From Phycisphaerae bacterium (GTDB lineage Bacteria > Planctomycetota > Phycisphaerae > UBA1845 > JAFGLZ01): a stretch of DNA of 61,093 nucleotides. The position numbers and the translations under genes were made by a program. Location: assembly GCA_016927755.1 (NCBI GenBank), contig JAFGLZ010000171.1, forward strand, positions 1 through 61,093. Reading direction: 5' to 3'. Position 1 is the stretch's first letter; every line of letters starts with the position of its first letter. The notes under the pieces were generated by a model. It searched no databases. It saw only the letters and a program-made list of their open reading frames with translations, and was not told the DNA's origin. Shown one piece after another: positions 27,267 through 37,135 of the stretch.

Positions 27267-28895
27267 CTACCGTCGGCGAAACCGGTGCAGCGCCAGCGTG
27301 CCGAGCATCAAGATCGTCATCAGCAACGGCGCGGCAACCGAGTTACCGCACTTGAAGACGGCCCTGACCGTCTTGTCGCTATCCATTGTAACCGTCAGCG
27401 GGTTCTCTTCCGAGTACCCGCCCGGAACGTCACCCTCCCAGTGGCTGAAGATCTTGCCGCCTTCAATATTGGCAAGCGCGTACAACGTCACCGTCGAGCC
27501 GGTGAAATGCTCCGGACCCTCAGGCGTCGTCGTGACGCGGCCCATCGTCGGATTCGTGATCTCCAATGTCAACATCTTCGCGCTTCGGGGCGTCTCGCCC
27601 GAGTCACCCGTGTACGTGTCGCCCAGGAACCAGTTCACGCAGTAGTAGAACGCCTCGGCGCTCAGCCCCTCGATCCGACCGTCGCCATCGTTGTCGGCGA
27701 AGCGATCGTTGTTGAGGATCGCCGTCAGCTCGGCCTCGGTGAACTGCGGAATGCTCGTGCCGTAGAAGCTGTTGATCGCATCGATGAACGAGTAGGCCAC
27801 CAGAGCGTGACCGATGTCGCTCGGGTGCACCCCGTCGCTGCTGAACATGCTGGCCCAAGGCCGACCCACCGTGTTGATCGTATACTGGTCCGTGATCCGC
27901 CACCCGTTCACGTGGATCAGCCCCTCGGACACGTCCTGAACCATCTGCTCGAAGTCCGCCACGGCACAGGGGTGGTTCGGGTCCGCCGCGATTTCGCGGA
28001 TCGTTGCGTTGTACCCGGTCACGGCGTCGTTGATCACTTGCAGCTCCGCCGGAGTGTAGTAGTTCTGGCCGTCCGCCAGCATGTCCACGTTCCACTCGGG
28101 CAGCCAACCGCGATAGATCGCGGCCATGATGATCTCGTTCGTGAAGCAATCGTCCGGCATCGGGTTCGCCCCGACGATGGCCGTGATCTCATCCTTGTCC
28201 ATCACCGCAGCGATGTTGTTGAGCTTGGGGAACGTCCCCACCGCAATGCCGCGACCCGGAGCGTAGAGCTGATGGATCGCCGTCTCGTACCGCTGGCGGA
28301 AGTCGTATTGCGACGTCGGCTGCTTCGCCCCCAACGGCTGGACCTCGTCAATGCCGACGATCCCCGCGAACTCGAAGATCGTCCCCGTCTGAAGGATGCA
28401 CTGGAGGAACTCGTTCCCCCCGAGGAAAAACGTCACGAACGTCGCGTTGTCAGCCACCGCCGCCGAAACCTGCGTGTGGCCCACCCGCGGTTGAAGGACG
28501 GCGTTCTCGAAGTCCCACGTGTACCCGAACTGGTACCAAGGGATCGACTCGCACGCGTCGTTGATCGTATCCCCCGTGTCCGCCCCGTTGCACGCAAGGT
28601 TCGCGCACGACTGATAGCTCGGGTAGTCCTGACGCCGCATCCCCGCCACGAGAGTCGTCTTGTCCAGCAGCGGCAGCGGGAACGACGTCCCCATCTTCGA
28701 CGCCAGCAGCGCCGGCCAAGCACGAGGCTGAGTCCGGTAGTCGACGATCAGCCCGCCCTGCGTCCCGTGGCTCAGGCTGTCGCCCATCGCCCGGTACCGA
28801 GTGAAACTCACCTGGCCCCATGCCGTCGACGACCCGGCCAGCGCCCCGATGAATGTCATCACGAGCAAGCTCTTGCCCAAGTTCGCGCGCTTCAT
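27267..28895 (-). CDS. Secreted GDSL/SGNH esterase-like protein with C-terminal anchor
   Basis: About 542 residues. A signal peptide (MKRANLGKSLLVMTFIGALA...WGQ) precedes the SGNH block I Ser40 (RAMGDSLSHG). A block III-like VTFFLGGNEF and the block V Asp-His pair (SSDGVHPSDIGHAL) are present. A divergent InlB-type repeat follows (GRVTTTPEGPEHFTGSTVTLYALA ... HWEGDVPGG ... VRAVF). The end, CGN followed by a hydrophobic helix and RFRRR, looks like a C-terminal sorting or membrane anchor. The ATG at 28895 has GGAGGAG 6-8 bp upstream. It probably hydrolyses ester bonds in carbohydrates or lipids outside the cytoplasm. Confidence 0.8.
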   Translation of the reverse strand: MKRANLGKSLLVMTFIGALAGSSTAWGQVSFTRYRAMGDSLSHGTQGGLIVDYRTQPRAWPALLASKMGTSFPLPLLDKTTLVAGMRRQDYPSYQSCANLACNGADTGDTINDACESIPWYQFGYTWDFENAVLQPRVGHTQVSAAVADNATFVTFFLGGNEFLQCILQTGTIFEFAGIVGIDEVQPLGAKQPTSQYDFRQRYETAIHQLYAPGRGIAVGTFPKLNNIAAVMDKDEITAIVGANPMPDDCFTNEIIMAAIYRGWLPEWNVDMLADGQNYYTPAELQVINDAVTGYNATIREIAADPNHPCAVADFEQMVQDVSEGLIHVNGWRITDQYTINTVGRPWASMFSSDGVHPSDIGHALVAYSFIDAINSFYGTSIPQFTEAELTAILNNDRFADNDGDGRIEGLSAEAFYYCVNWFLGDTYTGDSGETPRSAKMLTLEITNPTMGRVTTTPEGPEHFTGSTVTLYALANIEGGKIFSHWEGDVPGGYSEENPLTVTMDSDKTVRAVFKCGNSVAAPLLMTILMLGTLALHRFRRR

Positions 28896-28961
28896 CCGAT
28901 TCTCCTCCACACAGATGACTTGTCTTGGATGCACAAAGGTCATGGATCTGCTGATGTTAAT

Positions 28962-29183
28962 TTATACTAACTTAGCTGCCACTACAAGGCAATACCCTTC
29001 CCGTCCCAAACTATCATAGGCGCCCAACAGGTACTCGTCGTCACATACAAGCCCTTTCTGAGTAGTGACTAAGGTTATCGGGCGCAATTCGATGGCGTGC
29101 CATGAAGTGATCAGCCTCCACCACGCGTTTTCCGAAAAAGCTACCCCTTGCGACACATGCCAGAGGCATGAGATAATTAGCAT
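28962..29183 (-). CDS. Possible small protein, 73 residues
   Basis: An open frame with ATG 29183 and GAGGTG 7 bp upstream; it ends 66 bp before the GDSL gene on the same strand. The middle is protein-like (ITLVTTQKGLVCDDEYLLGAYDS), but I recognise no family. The surrounding 28940-29250 is clearly less GC-rich than neighbouring genes. It may be a remnant of a longer gene or a chance frame in the divergent region between the GDSL gene and the lipoprotein at 29426. No promoter or RNA was identified in the rest of this 530-bp gap. Confidence 0.25.
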   Translation of the reverse strand: MLIISCLWHVSQGVAFSENAWWRLITSWHAIELRPITLVTTQKGLVCDDEYLLGAYDSLGREGYCLVVAAKLV

Positions 29184-29425
29184 CACGGTACACCTCAGAT
29201 TCCGCACAACTGCAGTCCGCCGGTGCGCGTCTGATCTGCTCCATGCAGCTTGGCTATCCGGCGCAGCAACGTTCTCAACCGCATGCTCTAGGAAATGTCC
29301 TTGAGCGGGCGGTCGGCTTGGATTCGTGTCGGTCGTGCGGCGCTGGCCGTTTGCGCCGGCCCCGTCCGTCGACATCAGGCGCGGCGAGGCCCCTCCTCCC
29401 GCGCACGGGTCAGGAGAATACACAC

Positions 29426-32194
29426 ATGGCGCGCGTTCGGTCGATCTCCATTCGGTTCGCACGACTTCTGATTTGCCTCTGCATACCAAGCCTCGGAGCC
29501 TGCCATCTCGTCTACCCCCACCACCCGCAGGCCGCGACGCCGCCGACATGTACCAGATACGAGTGCAGAACCGACGTGGTCATCTGCGGCCTGAAGAACC
29601 GGCCCCTCGACGTCGAGGTGACCCTGCCCGACGATTCCAGTAACTGCTACTCACCCAAACCGGCCTACGTCGAGGAACCCGGCTGTCCCTATCCGGGCTC
29701 GACGGATCCTGCCTGCAAGTTGCCGGGCTTCGGCCTCACTCAGAAGGTGTATTGTGACGCCAACTGGACCGTCAAGGACATCAGCCACTATAGCCTCAGC
29801 GGCTGCCTCTACATTAGGCCCCGCTACGCCGACAGGAAGAACAAGGCCAAGGAATTCCTCGCTTTCAAGGTGCTTAACGCCGCCGAGAGCCTCTACGTAG
29901 CCTACGACTCCAAGCCAAACGTCTCCGATTGGCTCAAGGCCGACCCGGACTACGCGCCCTTCCTGGATGAGAACGGTAACCAGGTCTACATCACGCTCAC
30001 GAAGAACAAGGACCTGAAGCTAAGCGTCTGGAAACACAAGAAGGCCCCCGCGGCCAATGATAAATTCACCTTGCCGGGCAACCTCTACGGCAACGGCTCG
30101 ACGTCCGACGTGGCCATGTACTTCGTCCTGATGAAACCCGCACAGGAACCCGACTGCTCGAAGCCCGTCAAGCTCGGCGAGCACATCTACCACAACTGCG
30201 GCGACGCCCCGAGCGGATCAAGCTGCCTCAGCCAAGAGCAGGTTAAGCAAGACGCGCTGAACGCCTGCAAGGAGTACCTGAAGAAGAACAAATACACTGA
30301 CTGCTACTTCTGTACTCAGGTCAATGCCACGAAATTCAACCTTTGCTCCGACCCCGAGGTCCTCAAGAAGGAATTCGAGCTCGAAATCAAGCCGCTCAGC
30401 TTCCCTCGGAGCTGCGAGGTGGAATTCGATCCCAATACCTACGTGTGCCAGGCATCCGTCAGAATCGCCGGCCGTATCCGAACGCCGAAGATCAAAGGAA
30501 CACTCCACTTCGAGACCTCCGTCGACGAACTCAGGCGAATGACCTCCATCAAGATCAACAGCATGATCCTCCAAGCCGACAACATGGTCACCGACGACAT
30601 CACGTTCAGCAACGTCGTCATCGCGCTGCACGCTCCCGCAACGGCCGAATGCACCGACGCCGACCCGCCTTACCAGCAGCCGTGCGACGCGTATCAGATC
30701 CCCGCAAACCAGTTCATCGTCGGCGTCGACGCCGACGATGATGAGGGAACCGTCATCGTCGACGCCATGAGCGAGGACGCACTCGACATCCAAATCGACA
30801 ATCAGGCCCGAACGTTTCGAATCACGGGCGGGCCAATCTCTGGCGAACTGCCAACCGACGACGGTCCGTTGGCGATCTTGGTGTCCATCGATCTCATGGG
30901 CCATATCCGGAACCTGGCCCCGCACGCCCGCGGCGACGAATCGGACAAGGGCTCGGAGTGCAAGGAGGGCAAGAACAGCCAGGACATCTGGTTGGACGCC
31001 TCGAACTCGTTCAAAATATATAAGGACCCGCTGCCTACTGATCCCAACAGCTACCTGTGGTATGAAAACCTGGGTGCCGTGACACAGAGGCTCCTGGGCA
31101 AAGGCCAGAAGCTCAAGATCGGCGCGTACGAGCTCAGCTTCGGCGTCCATCACATCACGCTCGTGCTCCGCGACGAATACGGCATCGCCGACACGGACAC
31201 GTTCACTGTCGAGGTCTGGGATACGGTCGCCCCCACGATCCAGGCCCCCCCGGGCTGCGTCACCTTCGTCCAGCCCGATGTCGCCGGGCCGGTGCAGGTC
31301 GACCTCGGCGAGCCCGACGTCTCCGGCGACGCCTGCTCCAATGAGGTCATGATCACCAACGACGCGCCCGACGGACTCCTCTTTCCGCTGGGCGAAACCC
31401 TGGTCACATGGACCGCCGACGACGGCACGGGCAACGCAGCCACCTCCACCCAGAAGGTCGTCGTCCTCCCGTTCGGCGGCGGGCCGTCGCTGAAGCCGGA
31501 CCTGAAGGCCGCCGCCGCGCAAATCAAGGACGCCTTGGACGCCTCGTCGTCCGCGATTGCCGACTGCCGCGGGAATCTGACCTGCATGCGTGATCTCAGC
31601 TCGCTCCTCGCCTCGATCAACCATCTCTCCGACGTGCTGGCGGCCAGGACGGCGCCCGCGGGCGAGGAGGAACTCTGCCGACTGGTCCTGGACAAACTCG
31701 ATGCGGCCGAAACCGTCTTGATGGAAGCCGACACTCAGTTGGAGACCGCCGACGGCGCTAAGGACCCCCAGGAGCGAGCGACTCTGAGGGCCGTCGCCAA
31801 TCAATACATCCAAACGGCCTCCGACCTCATGGGCGAGATCATGGCGATGGCGGACGGCGGCGGAGTGGGGACGTGCTTCATCGCAACGGCCGCCTACGGC
31901 AGCCCCATGGCCCCCGACGTCCTGGTTCTGCGAGACTTCAGGGATAGGTACCTGCTGACCAACGCGCCGGGCCGATGGCTTGCGTCCGCGTACTACCGAT
32001 GCTCGCCGCCCGTGGCTCGAGTGATCGCGGGGAACGATTCATTCAGACTATCTGTCCGCTGCCTGCTCGCGCCGATCGTGTGGAGCATCAAGCACCCGAT
32101 GGGGTCGGTGGCCTTGTCCCTGTGCGTCGTTACGGCGGTCTATCGAAGGCGTCGGCTCGCGGCGCTCGTCCGCAATCGCGTGCGATCGGCGTGA
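29426..32194 (+). CDS. Large lipoprotein with HYR-like domain and CFI-box C-terminus
   Basis: About 922 residues. The lipobox is LGAC with Cys26. The N-terminal 600 residues are Cys-rich and of unknown fold (many C pairs such as CKEYLKKNKYTDCYFC). A hyalin-repeat-like beta domain follows (DTVAPTIQAPPGCVTF ... LGETLVTWTADDGTGN). After a helical part, the protein ends in a CFI-box-CTERM module: CFIATAAYGSPMAPDV, LRDFRDRYLL, GRWLASAYYRCSPPVA and a hydrophobic helix with RRRR. ATG 29426 is chosen because AGGAG lies 9 bp upstream and the lipobox then sits at a normal distance. A second lipoprotein gene follows 39 bp on. Confidence 0.75.
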   Translation: MARVRSISIRFARLLICLCIPSLGACHLVYPHHPQAATPPTCTRYECRTDVVICGLKNRPLDVEVTLPDDSSNCYSPKPAYVEEPGCPYPGSTDPACKLPGFGLTQKVYCDANWTVKDISHYSLSGCLYIRPRYADRKNKAKEFLAFKVLNAAESLYVAYDSKPNVSDWLKADPDYAPFLDENGNQVYITLTKNKDLKLSVWKHKKAPAANDKFTLPGNLYGNGSTSDVAMYFVLMKPAQEPDCSKPVKLGEHIYHNCGDAPSGSSCLSQEQVKQDALNACKEYLKKNKYTDCYFCTQVNATKFNLCSDPEVLKKEFELEIKPLSFPRSCEVEFDPNTYVCQASVRIAGRIRTPKIKGTLHFETSVDELRRMTSIKINSMILQADNMVTDDITFSNVVIALHAPATAECTDADPPYQQPCDAYQIPANQFIVGVDADDDEGTVIVDAMSEDALDIQIDNQARTFRITGGPISGELPTDDGPLAILVSIDLMGHIRNLAPHARGDESDKGSECKEGKNSQDIWLDASNSFKIYKDPLPTDPNSYLWYENLGAVTQRLLGKGQKLKIGAYELSFGVHHITLVLRDEYGIADTDTFTVEVWDTVAPTIQAPPGCVTFVQPDVAGPVQVDLGEPDVSGDACSNEVMITNDAPDGLLFPLGETLVTWTADDGTGNAATSTQKVVVLPFGGGPSLKPDLKAAAAQIKDALDASSSAIADCRGNLTCMRDLSSLLASINHLSDVLAARTAPAGEEELCRLVLDKLDAAETVLMEADTQLETADGAKDPQERATLRAVANQYIQTASDLMGEIMAMADGGGVGTCFIATAAYGSPMAPDVLVLRDFRDRYLLTNAPGRWLASAYYRCSPPVARVIAGNDSFRLSVRCLLAPIVWSIKHPMGSVALSLCVVTAVYRRRRLAALVRNRVRSA

Positions 32195-32233
32195 ACGCCA
32201 GACGGACAAGACGTGCCCAGGGAGACGGCTGAC

Positions 32234-32923
32234 ATGAAGCATGTAAGCTGCAAGCTTCTCGCGATCGGCCTTGTCGCTGCCACGGCATCGACGGGTTGCT
32301 CCCAGGCGGAACCGCCGCGATTCGCGGCCGCGACCATCCCCCTGGGCAAGTGGCAAGGCCGAGGGACCTTTCTCGCCTATGAAGGGATCAGCGAGAACAA
32401 GGACGACCCGTCGCCCAGGCAGAGGTATCAGGACGGCGTCTACGAGACGACTCTGGAGATTGGTAAGCAGACGGTCGTCGGCCAGGAAGCGATCGTTATC
32501 GAGATCCGGTCCGAGCGGGGCAGGATCTTCGAGTCCGACAACAGCGAGACGCGCCTCAAAGCCCTCCTTCTGCCCCTCAAAACGACGACGCACGCCAACA
32601 CGGCTTACGCCCTCGGCATGCTCGAGTACAACCCGAAAGAATGGGCCGACTACCGAAAGAACGAGGCCCAGATCCGCGCCAAGAGTGATCTCCCGTCGGC
32701 CTCCTGCGTCCAGATCGGACAGCAGACCTGCCTGCAGATCCACTATCTGATGCCCGAGGGCGATAGCAGGTGGATGTTCAAGGATAGCCTCGTCTTCTCC
32801 CGCGACGACGTCCTCAAGACAGGCAGCTTCGCCGTAACGGGCGTGGAGGCAAAGAACGGCCAAAAGCCAGAGCACAAGACTACCCAAGCCTACTGGGTCG
32901 AACGACTACGTCGCGCGCAGTAG
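32234..32923 (+). CDS. Small lipoprotein, unknown function
   Basis: 229 residues with a hydrophobic start and a lipobox-like end (VAATASTGCSQ, Cys22), then a soluble beta-rich domain (GKWQGRGTFLAYEGISE ... YETTLEIGKQTVVGQEAIVIEIRSE). GGGAG lies about 10 bp before the ATG. It follows the CFI-box lipoprotein by 39 bp, so the two are probably one operon and may act together in the envelope. I recognise no family. Confidence 0.6.
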   Translation: MKHVSCKLLAIGLVAATASTGCSQAEPPRFAAATIPLGKWQGRGTFLAYEGISENKDDPSPRQRYQDGVYETTLEIGKQTVVGQEAIVIEIRSERGRIFESDNSETRLKALLLPLKTTTHANTAYALGMLEYNPKEWADYRKNEAQIRAKSDLPSASCVQIGQQTCLQIHYLMPEGDSRWMFKDSLVFSRDDVLKTGSFAVTGVEAKNGQKPEHKTTQAYWVERLRRAQ

Positions 32924-33032
32924 CTTTCATCGACACGAAAACCCGCTGCCTGTTGCGGCAAGTCCGCCCTGCGCGGGCCCGTTGCCTATGCGTACCAGAC
33001 AGGGTCCTCGCTTCCACGCGAAACGGTCCGTG

Positions 33033-35096
33033 TCACCGTCTCATCCGCATCAACGGCCCGAGCAGACGCTGCCGACCCGCCTCGCTCCGCGTGAAAGCCG
33101 CCATGAGGAAGTTGAAGCTCTCCGGCAGGTAGCCCTCGTACCCGCACGTTCGCCCGTTGATGTAGAAGTGCTCGGCCCCCCCGTAACCTACGTTGACGAT
33201 GCCGTTCTGAAACAGCCCTTCCTCTGCCGAGCCAACCATCGCATCGAGAATCCGGTCGCTCTCCTCGGTGAGCCCCGCCACCTGAAGCCCCAGCAGGTAG
33301 TACCAGACGAGCGTCGGGTGGATCGTCCCGTTGGGATAACGATGTCCGAAAGCATCCTTCTCTGTCAGCGACTCCGGCCAGTGGAAGTCGTTCTTCACGG
33401 GCTGTCCGTCCAGGCCGATCCGCGCCGAGATCATGTCCTCCTTGCGGCAGGGAATCAGGTTCCCGGGAACACCCAGATGCCACTGATCGAAGCCGATCGA
33501 CTTGGACTTGGCCGCCACGCGCGAGAGGATCTGCCTGCCCTGGTCCCGCCCGACGATCCCGTAGGCCACCGCCGCCCCGTTGACGAACGTGTGGCAGTAG
33601 TCGTGCACCTGGCCGTCCTGGCTGATCCAACTGACGAACCAACCGTTCTCGCCGCTCGAGAACTGCCGGACGTAAGCCTCGCGAAGTCGAACCGCCAGGC
33701 CGCGGTAGTACTCGGCGCCCTTGGCCTGACCGATCGCATCGAGCATCTCGGCCATGCAGACGAACGCGCGGTACTCGACGGCGTTGGCCCACGCGTTCTT
33801 GTGGCCGAAGTTCATCATCTCGAACCAGACGTCGGCCCGGTCCGGGTCGCGCAGCGTCCCCGCGTTGCCGCTGCCGTAGCTCTCGATGAGCCCGTCCTTG
33901 TCCACGTCGCGCCGCTGGAGATAATCCGCCATACGGTGGAGCGTTGCAGCGTTGCGCCTCAGCCAGGTCGTGTCGCGTGACAAGACCCAGTAGTCCCAGG
34001 CGGCGACGATGACGAACGCCCCCGTGCTCGTGTACAGATCATACATGTGTCCGAACGCGTTCACGTGTCCCTGCGCGCTGACGTGGTTGCCCAGCCAGTA
34101 GTCCAGCGAGTGTCGCAGCAGGCCCGGAACGCTGATCCCCGCCACCGGTTCGTGATAGAACAGCATCGGTTCCGCATAGAACCACAGCGATATCGACGCC
34201 GGGTCGGAAAGGACGTTGTTCGCCAGCACCCACGCCCTCTGCGGGCCCGCCCACGTCCCGCACGGCTGCCAGTTGTTGAGATAAGGACGCCGGATGCGCT
34301 TCCACACCGAAGGATCGATCCCCTCGGGCCTCGATAGCTCCACCGGGCGGAATCGCAAGGCCAGGCGCGTTCCCGGCGCGACCGGCCGCATGCAGACGAG
34401 CTGCAGGTTCAACCGGCCCGGACGGTAATCCCGGATCCCCGTGGCCTCGAGCCATGCCCGTCCGCGTAGACGCGGATCCACCCCCTCCTTGACCGCGCTG
34501 GCCGACGCCCCGCCTCGGACGCCGCTATTCACCGCGAACCACAAGTCTCCCGGCTCGGCCTCCACGCGGAGATGACCTGCATCCGGGACGACCAAAAGCC
34601 ACGGCCCAAGCCCCCGGGCCTCAGCGTCCAGACGTGCCGGCAGCAAGACCGCCGCCCCCATCAGCGGATCAAACGGCAACGTAACCGTCAGCCCGACCGC
34701 CGGCTTCGTCCCGGTGTTCTCGATCCGCCACAACAAGTCGTCGCCTTCTTGCGAGATCGTCCACGTGATGCCGCTGCCCGGCTCCGCTCCCGTGGCCGAG
34801 CAGGTCCAACTCCCGCCCGGCCCGCGCTGCCGGCGCGTCGTCCCGATGTCGAGCCCCTCCCATGACAGGCTGGCGGTCCCGGCTAGGCGATTCGTCCCTT
34901 CCCGTCCGGTGCCTTCCGAGTCCAGCCCAAAGTGGAATACGCCTCGTGCGGAACCGATTCCCAGTGACCAGCGATGACCAGGATCGGTCAGGAAGGATGT
35001 CGGCGAGTTCTGATCCGTTGTAGATGAGTTGCTCTGTCCCGCCGCGAGCGAGCTTGCCGCCAGGAGTGTCATCAGCGAAGCCGTCGCTCGAGGCAC
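33033..35096 (-). CDS. Secreted six-hairpin (alpha/alpha barrel) glycosidase-like protein
   Basis: About 687 residues. A signal peptide (MPRATASLMTLLAASSLAAGQS) starts at GTG 35096, preceded by GGAGGAGG. The N-terminal 300 residues are a beta-sandwich. The C-terminal half has repeated helical pairs typical of six-hairpin glycosidases (WDYWVLSRDTTWLRRNAATLHRMADYLQRRDVDKDGLIESYGSG; ANAVEYRAFVCMAEMLDAIG; FGHRYPNGTIHPTLVWYYLLG). An exact GH family is not certain. It lies 20 bp after the BatA-like gene and ends the MoxR operon, so it is probably expressed with that complex, perhaps as its exported client or effector. Confidence 0.65.
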   Translation of the reverse strand: MPRATASLMTLLAASSLAAGQSNSSTTDQNSPTSFLTDPGHRWSLGIGSARGVFHFGLDSEGTGREGTNRLAGTASLSWEGLDIGTTRRQRGPGGSWTCSATGAEPGSGITWTISQEGDDLLWRIENTGTKPAVGLTVTLPFDPLMGAAVLLPARLDAEARGLGPWLLVVPDAGHLRVEAEPGDLWFAVNSGVRGGASASAVKEGVDPRLRGRAWLEATGIRDYRPGRLNLQLVCMRPVAPGTRLALRFRPVELSRPEGIDPSVWKRIRRPYLNNWQPCGTWAGPQRAWVLANNVLSDPASISLWFYAEPMLFYHEPVAGISVPGLLRHSLDYWLGNHVSAQGHVNAFGHMYDLYTSTGAFVIVAAWDYWVLSRDTTWLRRNAATLHRMADYLQRRDVDKDGLIESYGSGNAGTLRDPDRADVWFEMMNFGHKNAWANAVEYRAFVCMAEMLDAIGQAKGAEYYRGLAVRLREAYVRQFSSGENGWFVSWISQDGQVHDYCHTFVNGAAVAYGIVGRDQGRQILSRVAAKSKSIGFDQWHLGVPGNLIPCRKEDMISARIGLDGQPVKNDFHWPESLTEKDAFGHRYPNGTIHPTLVWYYLLGLQVAGLTEESDRILDAMVGSAEEGLFQNGIVNVGYGGAEHFYINGRTCGYEGYLPESFNFLMAAFTRSEAGRQRLLGPLMRMRR

Positions 35097-35116
35097 GACC
35101 TTCCTCCTCCCCCCCC

Positions 35117-37135
35117 TCAAACGAACATTCGCCGATTGTAGATGATCCACTCCACCAGCAGCACGCCCAGCACCGCCAGCATCAGCCACGGCCACAGCGG
35201 CTGGTTCTGACGACGAACCGTCTCGCCGGTCGCGACCTTCTCCGTGCCGATCTTGAAGCCGGCGTTGGGGCGGACGTTGCTCTCCGTGGGGTTCAGCAGG
35301 TTCACCGCGAAGGCCTCGTAGCCCTCGAGGCTTGGCTGGACGCGGTAGACGCCGAGGTGCCTCGTGTCGCGGAAGTAGATGGCCTGGCGATCGCCGACGG
35401 TCAAGTCGTCCTTCCGACCGTCCGGACGCGTGACCGTCAACGCGTCGGCGCCGGTCGGCACCGGAATCGACATCGCCACGCCGGGCGGGATCGACTGCGA
35501 TGGGCCGCGCGTCAGGCTGTCCGACAGATGCCGCACGGCGTTGTAGATGAAGATCGGGAAGCTGATCCGCAGCGGCCAGTTCGAGTCGTACACGTCGAAC
35601 GCGACGATCAGGTACCGGCTGCCCGCGGCGCTGAGCAGCGCGATCACGGGCGACGTCTCCCCCTCGACCAGGCGGATCGCCCGCTTGGGCAGCTCCATCC
35701 GACGCCACTTGCTCACCGACAGGTAGTTCAGCACGACGTGCCGCAGGATCGGGTGTTGGTCGTTCCAGTCGTAGATGTACTCGCCCTCGACGAGCCCCGC
35801 GTCGCCGACGCCCTCCACCTTGGGCACCGCGCCGAAGAACAGATAGTTGCCCTCGGGCAAGTTCTCGGGCGAGCAGCGGTCCATGATCGCCACGTCGTAC
35901 GATAGCCGCCCGCCCGGGGCCAGCAGGTCGCGACTGGCCGCCAGCGTGCCGGGATCGATCTCCTTGACCTCCTTCAGCGGCAGGCTGTCCAACGCCCGCT
36001 TGAGAAAGTAGTTCCCCCCCGTCACCAGGAGCACGCGGAGCCGTCGCGGCGGCTCGACCACCAGCCACGCATGGTTGTCCGTGTCGAGCGCGTCCGGCCG
36101 GTGCAGGATCACCTCCACCACCCCGCCGGTGTCATACGTCAGTTTGAACGGCACCGCCCCAACGGCGCTCTGACCGCCGCCCGGCGAGAGGGACAGCGCT
36201 GGCCGGCTGGTTGCGCCCGGCTGCGAGTCCTCCGGCGGCGCGGGCCCGAGCGAGACCTCCCCGACCGACAACGTGCGACCGTCGATCTTGAGCGTCAGGT
36301 CGCTCTTGATCGCCTTGTCCCCGAAGTTGCCGATCGTCACGAAGATGCTCAGTTCCTCCGGGCGCTCGTAGTTCCGCCGCGCGTCAATACCCAGAATGCC
36401 CACGTTGTCGGACGCCTGGCCGATCTTGGCGAACGTCAACCCCCCACGGCGTAGAACCGCTTGGCCGGCGTCCTCGATCCGACCGTCGCTGAAGAGCACC
36501 ATCTCGGCCGGGTCCGTCGGCGACTCCGGCGGAATGTCCGCCCCGCCGCTGCTGATGATCTGCCGCGTGCTGTGCGCCTCGGCGAGCTGCAGCGCGTCGC
36601 CCAGGCGGCTGGAGCAGTCCGTCTGCTCGATGCCGTCGATGTGCTGCCGCAGGGCCTGCTTGTCCGTGGTGAACGGCGACGCCACGCGCGCCCGATCGCT
36701 GAACAAGATGACCATCGCCTTGCTGCGATCGTCGAGGTTGTCGACATACGTCTTGGCGGCCTCCTTGACGAGATCGAGCCGCGACTTGCCGTCCCCCTCG
36801 CGAGTGGCCATCGATCCCGATTGGTCGACGAGCAGGATGACCGATTTCTCCGTCGTCTCGGAGCTCCGCGCCACCGGCTGCAGCAGACACAGAATCGCGA
36901 TGATCAGGGCCAGCAGTTGCAGCCACAGCAACAGGTTGTTCCGCAGCTTCTGAAACGGCGAGTTGACCTGGAGGTCCTGGATGGCCTGCTTCCACAGCAG
37001 TGTCGACGAGATCGCCCTCTCCTGCCGCCGAAGCTTGAGGAAGTAGAAGAGCAACAGCGACGGAATCGCCACCCCCGCGGCGATGAGGGCCGTCCACGGC
37101 GTGGCCAGGGCGCTCAGAGACCGGAGGAAGTTCAT
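35117..37135 (-). CDS. BatA-like membrane protein with VWA domain
   Basis: About 672 residues. Two N-terminal helices around the conserved BatA N-region (LLLFYFLKLRRQE ... SPFQKLRNNLLLWLQLLALIIAILCLLQP) are followed by a von Willebrand A domain with an intact MIDAS (LLVDQSGSMA, Asp104-Ser106-Ser108). A beta-rich region and a final membrane helix (LWPWLMLAVLGVLLVEWIIY) close the protein. The ATG overlaps the stop of the C25 protease gene (ATGA), so translation is coupled. In BatA/MoxR systems such proteins recognise substrates in the envelope with the help of the ATPase. Confidence 0.85.
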   Translation of the reverse strand: MNFLRSLSALATPWTALIAAGVAIPSLLLFYFLKLRRQERAISSTLLWKQAIQDLQVNSPFQKLRNNLLLWLQLLALIIAILCLLQPVARSSETTEKSVILLVDQSGSMATREGDGKSRLDLVKEAAKTYVDNLDDRSKAMVILFSDRARVASPFTTDKQALRQHIDGIEQTDCSSRLGDALQLAEAHSTRQIISSGGADIPPESPTDPAEMVLFSDGRIEDAGQAVLRRGGLTFAKIGQASDNVGILGIDARRNYERPEELSIFVTIGNFGDKAIKSDLTLKIDGRTLSVGEVSLGPAPPEDSQPGATSRPALSLSPGGGQSAVGAVPFKLTYDTGGVVEVILHRPDALDTDNHAWLVVEPPRRLRVLLVTGGNYFLKRALDSLPLKEVKEIDPGTLAASRDLLAPGGRLSYDVAIMDRCSPENLPEGNYLFFGAVPKVEGVGDAGLVEGEYIYDWNDQHPILRHVVLNYLSVSKWRRMELPKRAIRLVEGETSPVIALLSAAGSRYLIVAFDVYDSNWPLRISFPIFIYNAVRHLSDSLTRGPSQSIPPGVAMSIPVPTGADALTVTRPDGRKDDLTVGDRQAIYFRDTRHLGVYRVQPSLEGYEAFAVNLLNPTESNVRPNAGFKIGTEKVATGETVRRQNQPLWPWLMLAVLGVLLVEWIIYNRRMFV

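Noticed and set aside
26829..28970. A 713-codon open frame on the plus strand
   Set aside because: It runs antisense through the GDSL gene, is Arg/His-rich as expected for GC-skewed third positions, and has no recognisable domain.
35096..36068. Upstream extension of the glycosidase frame to 36068
   Set aside because: The extension overlaps the BatA-like gene in another frame and has low-complexity sequence; GTG 35096 has a strong ribosome site and a signal peptide.
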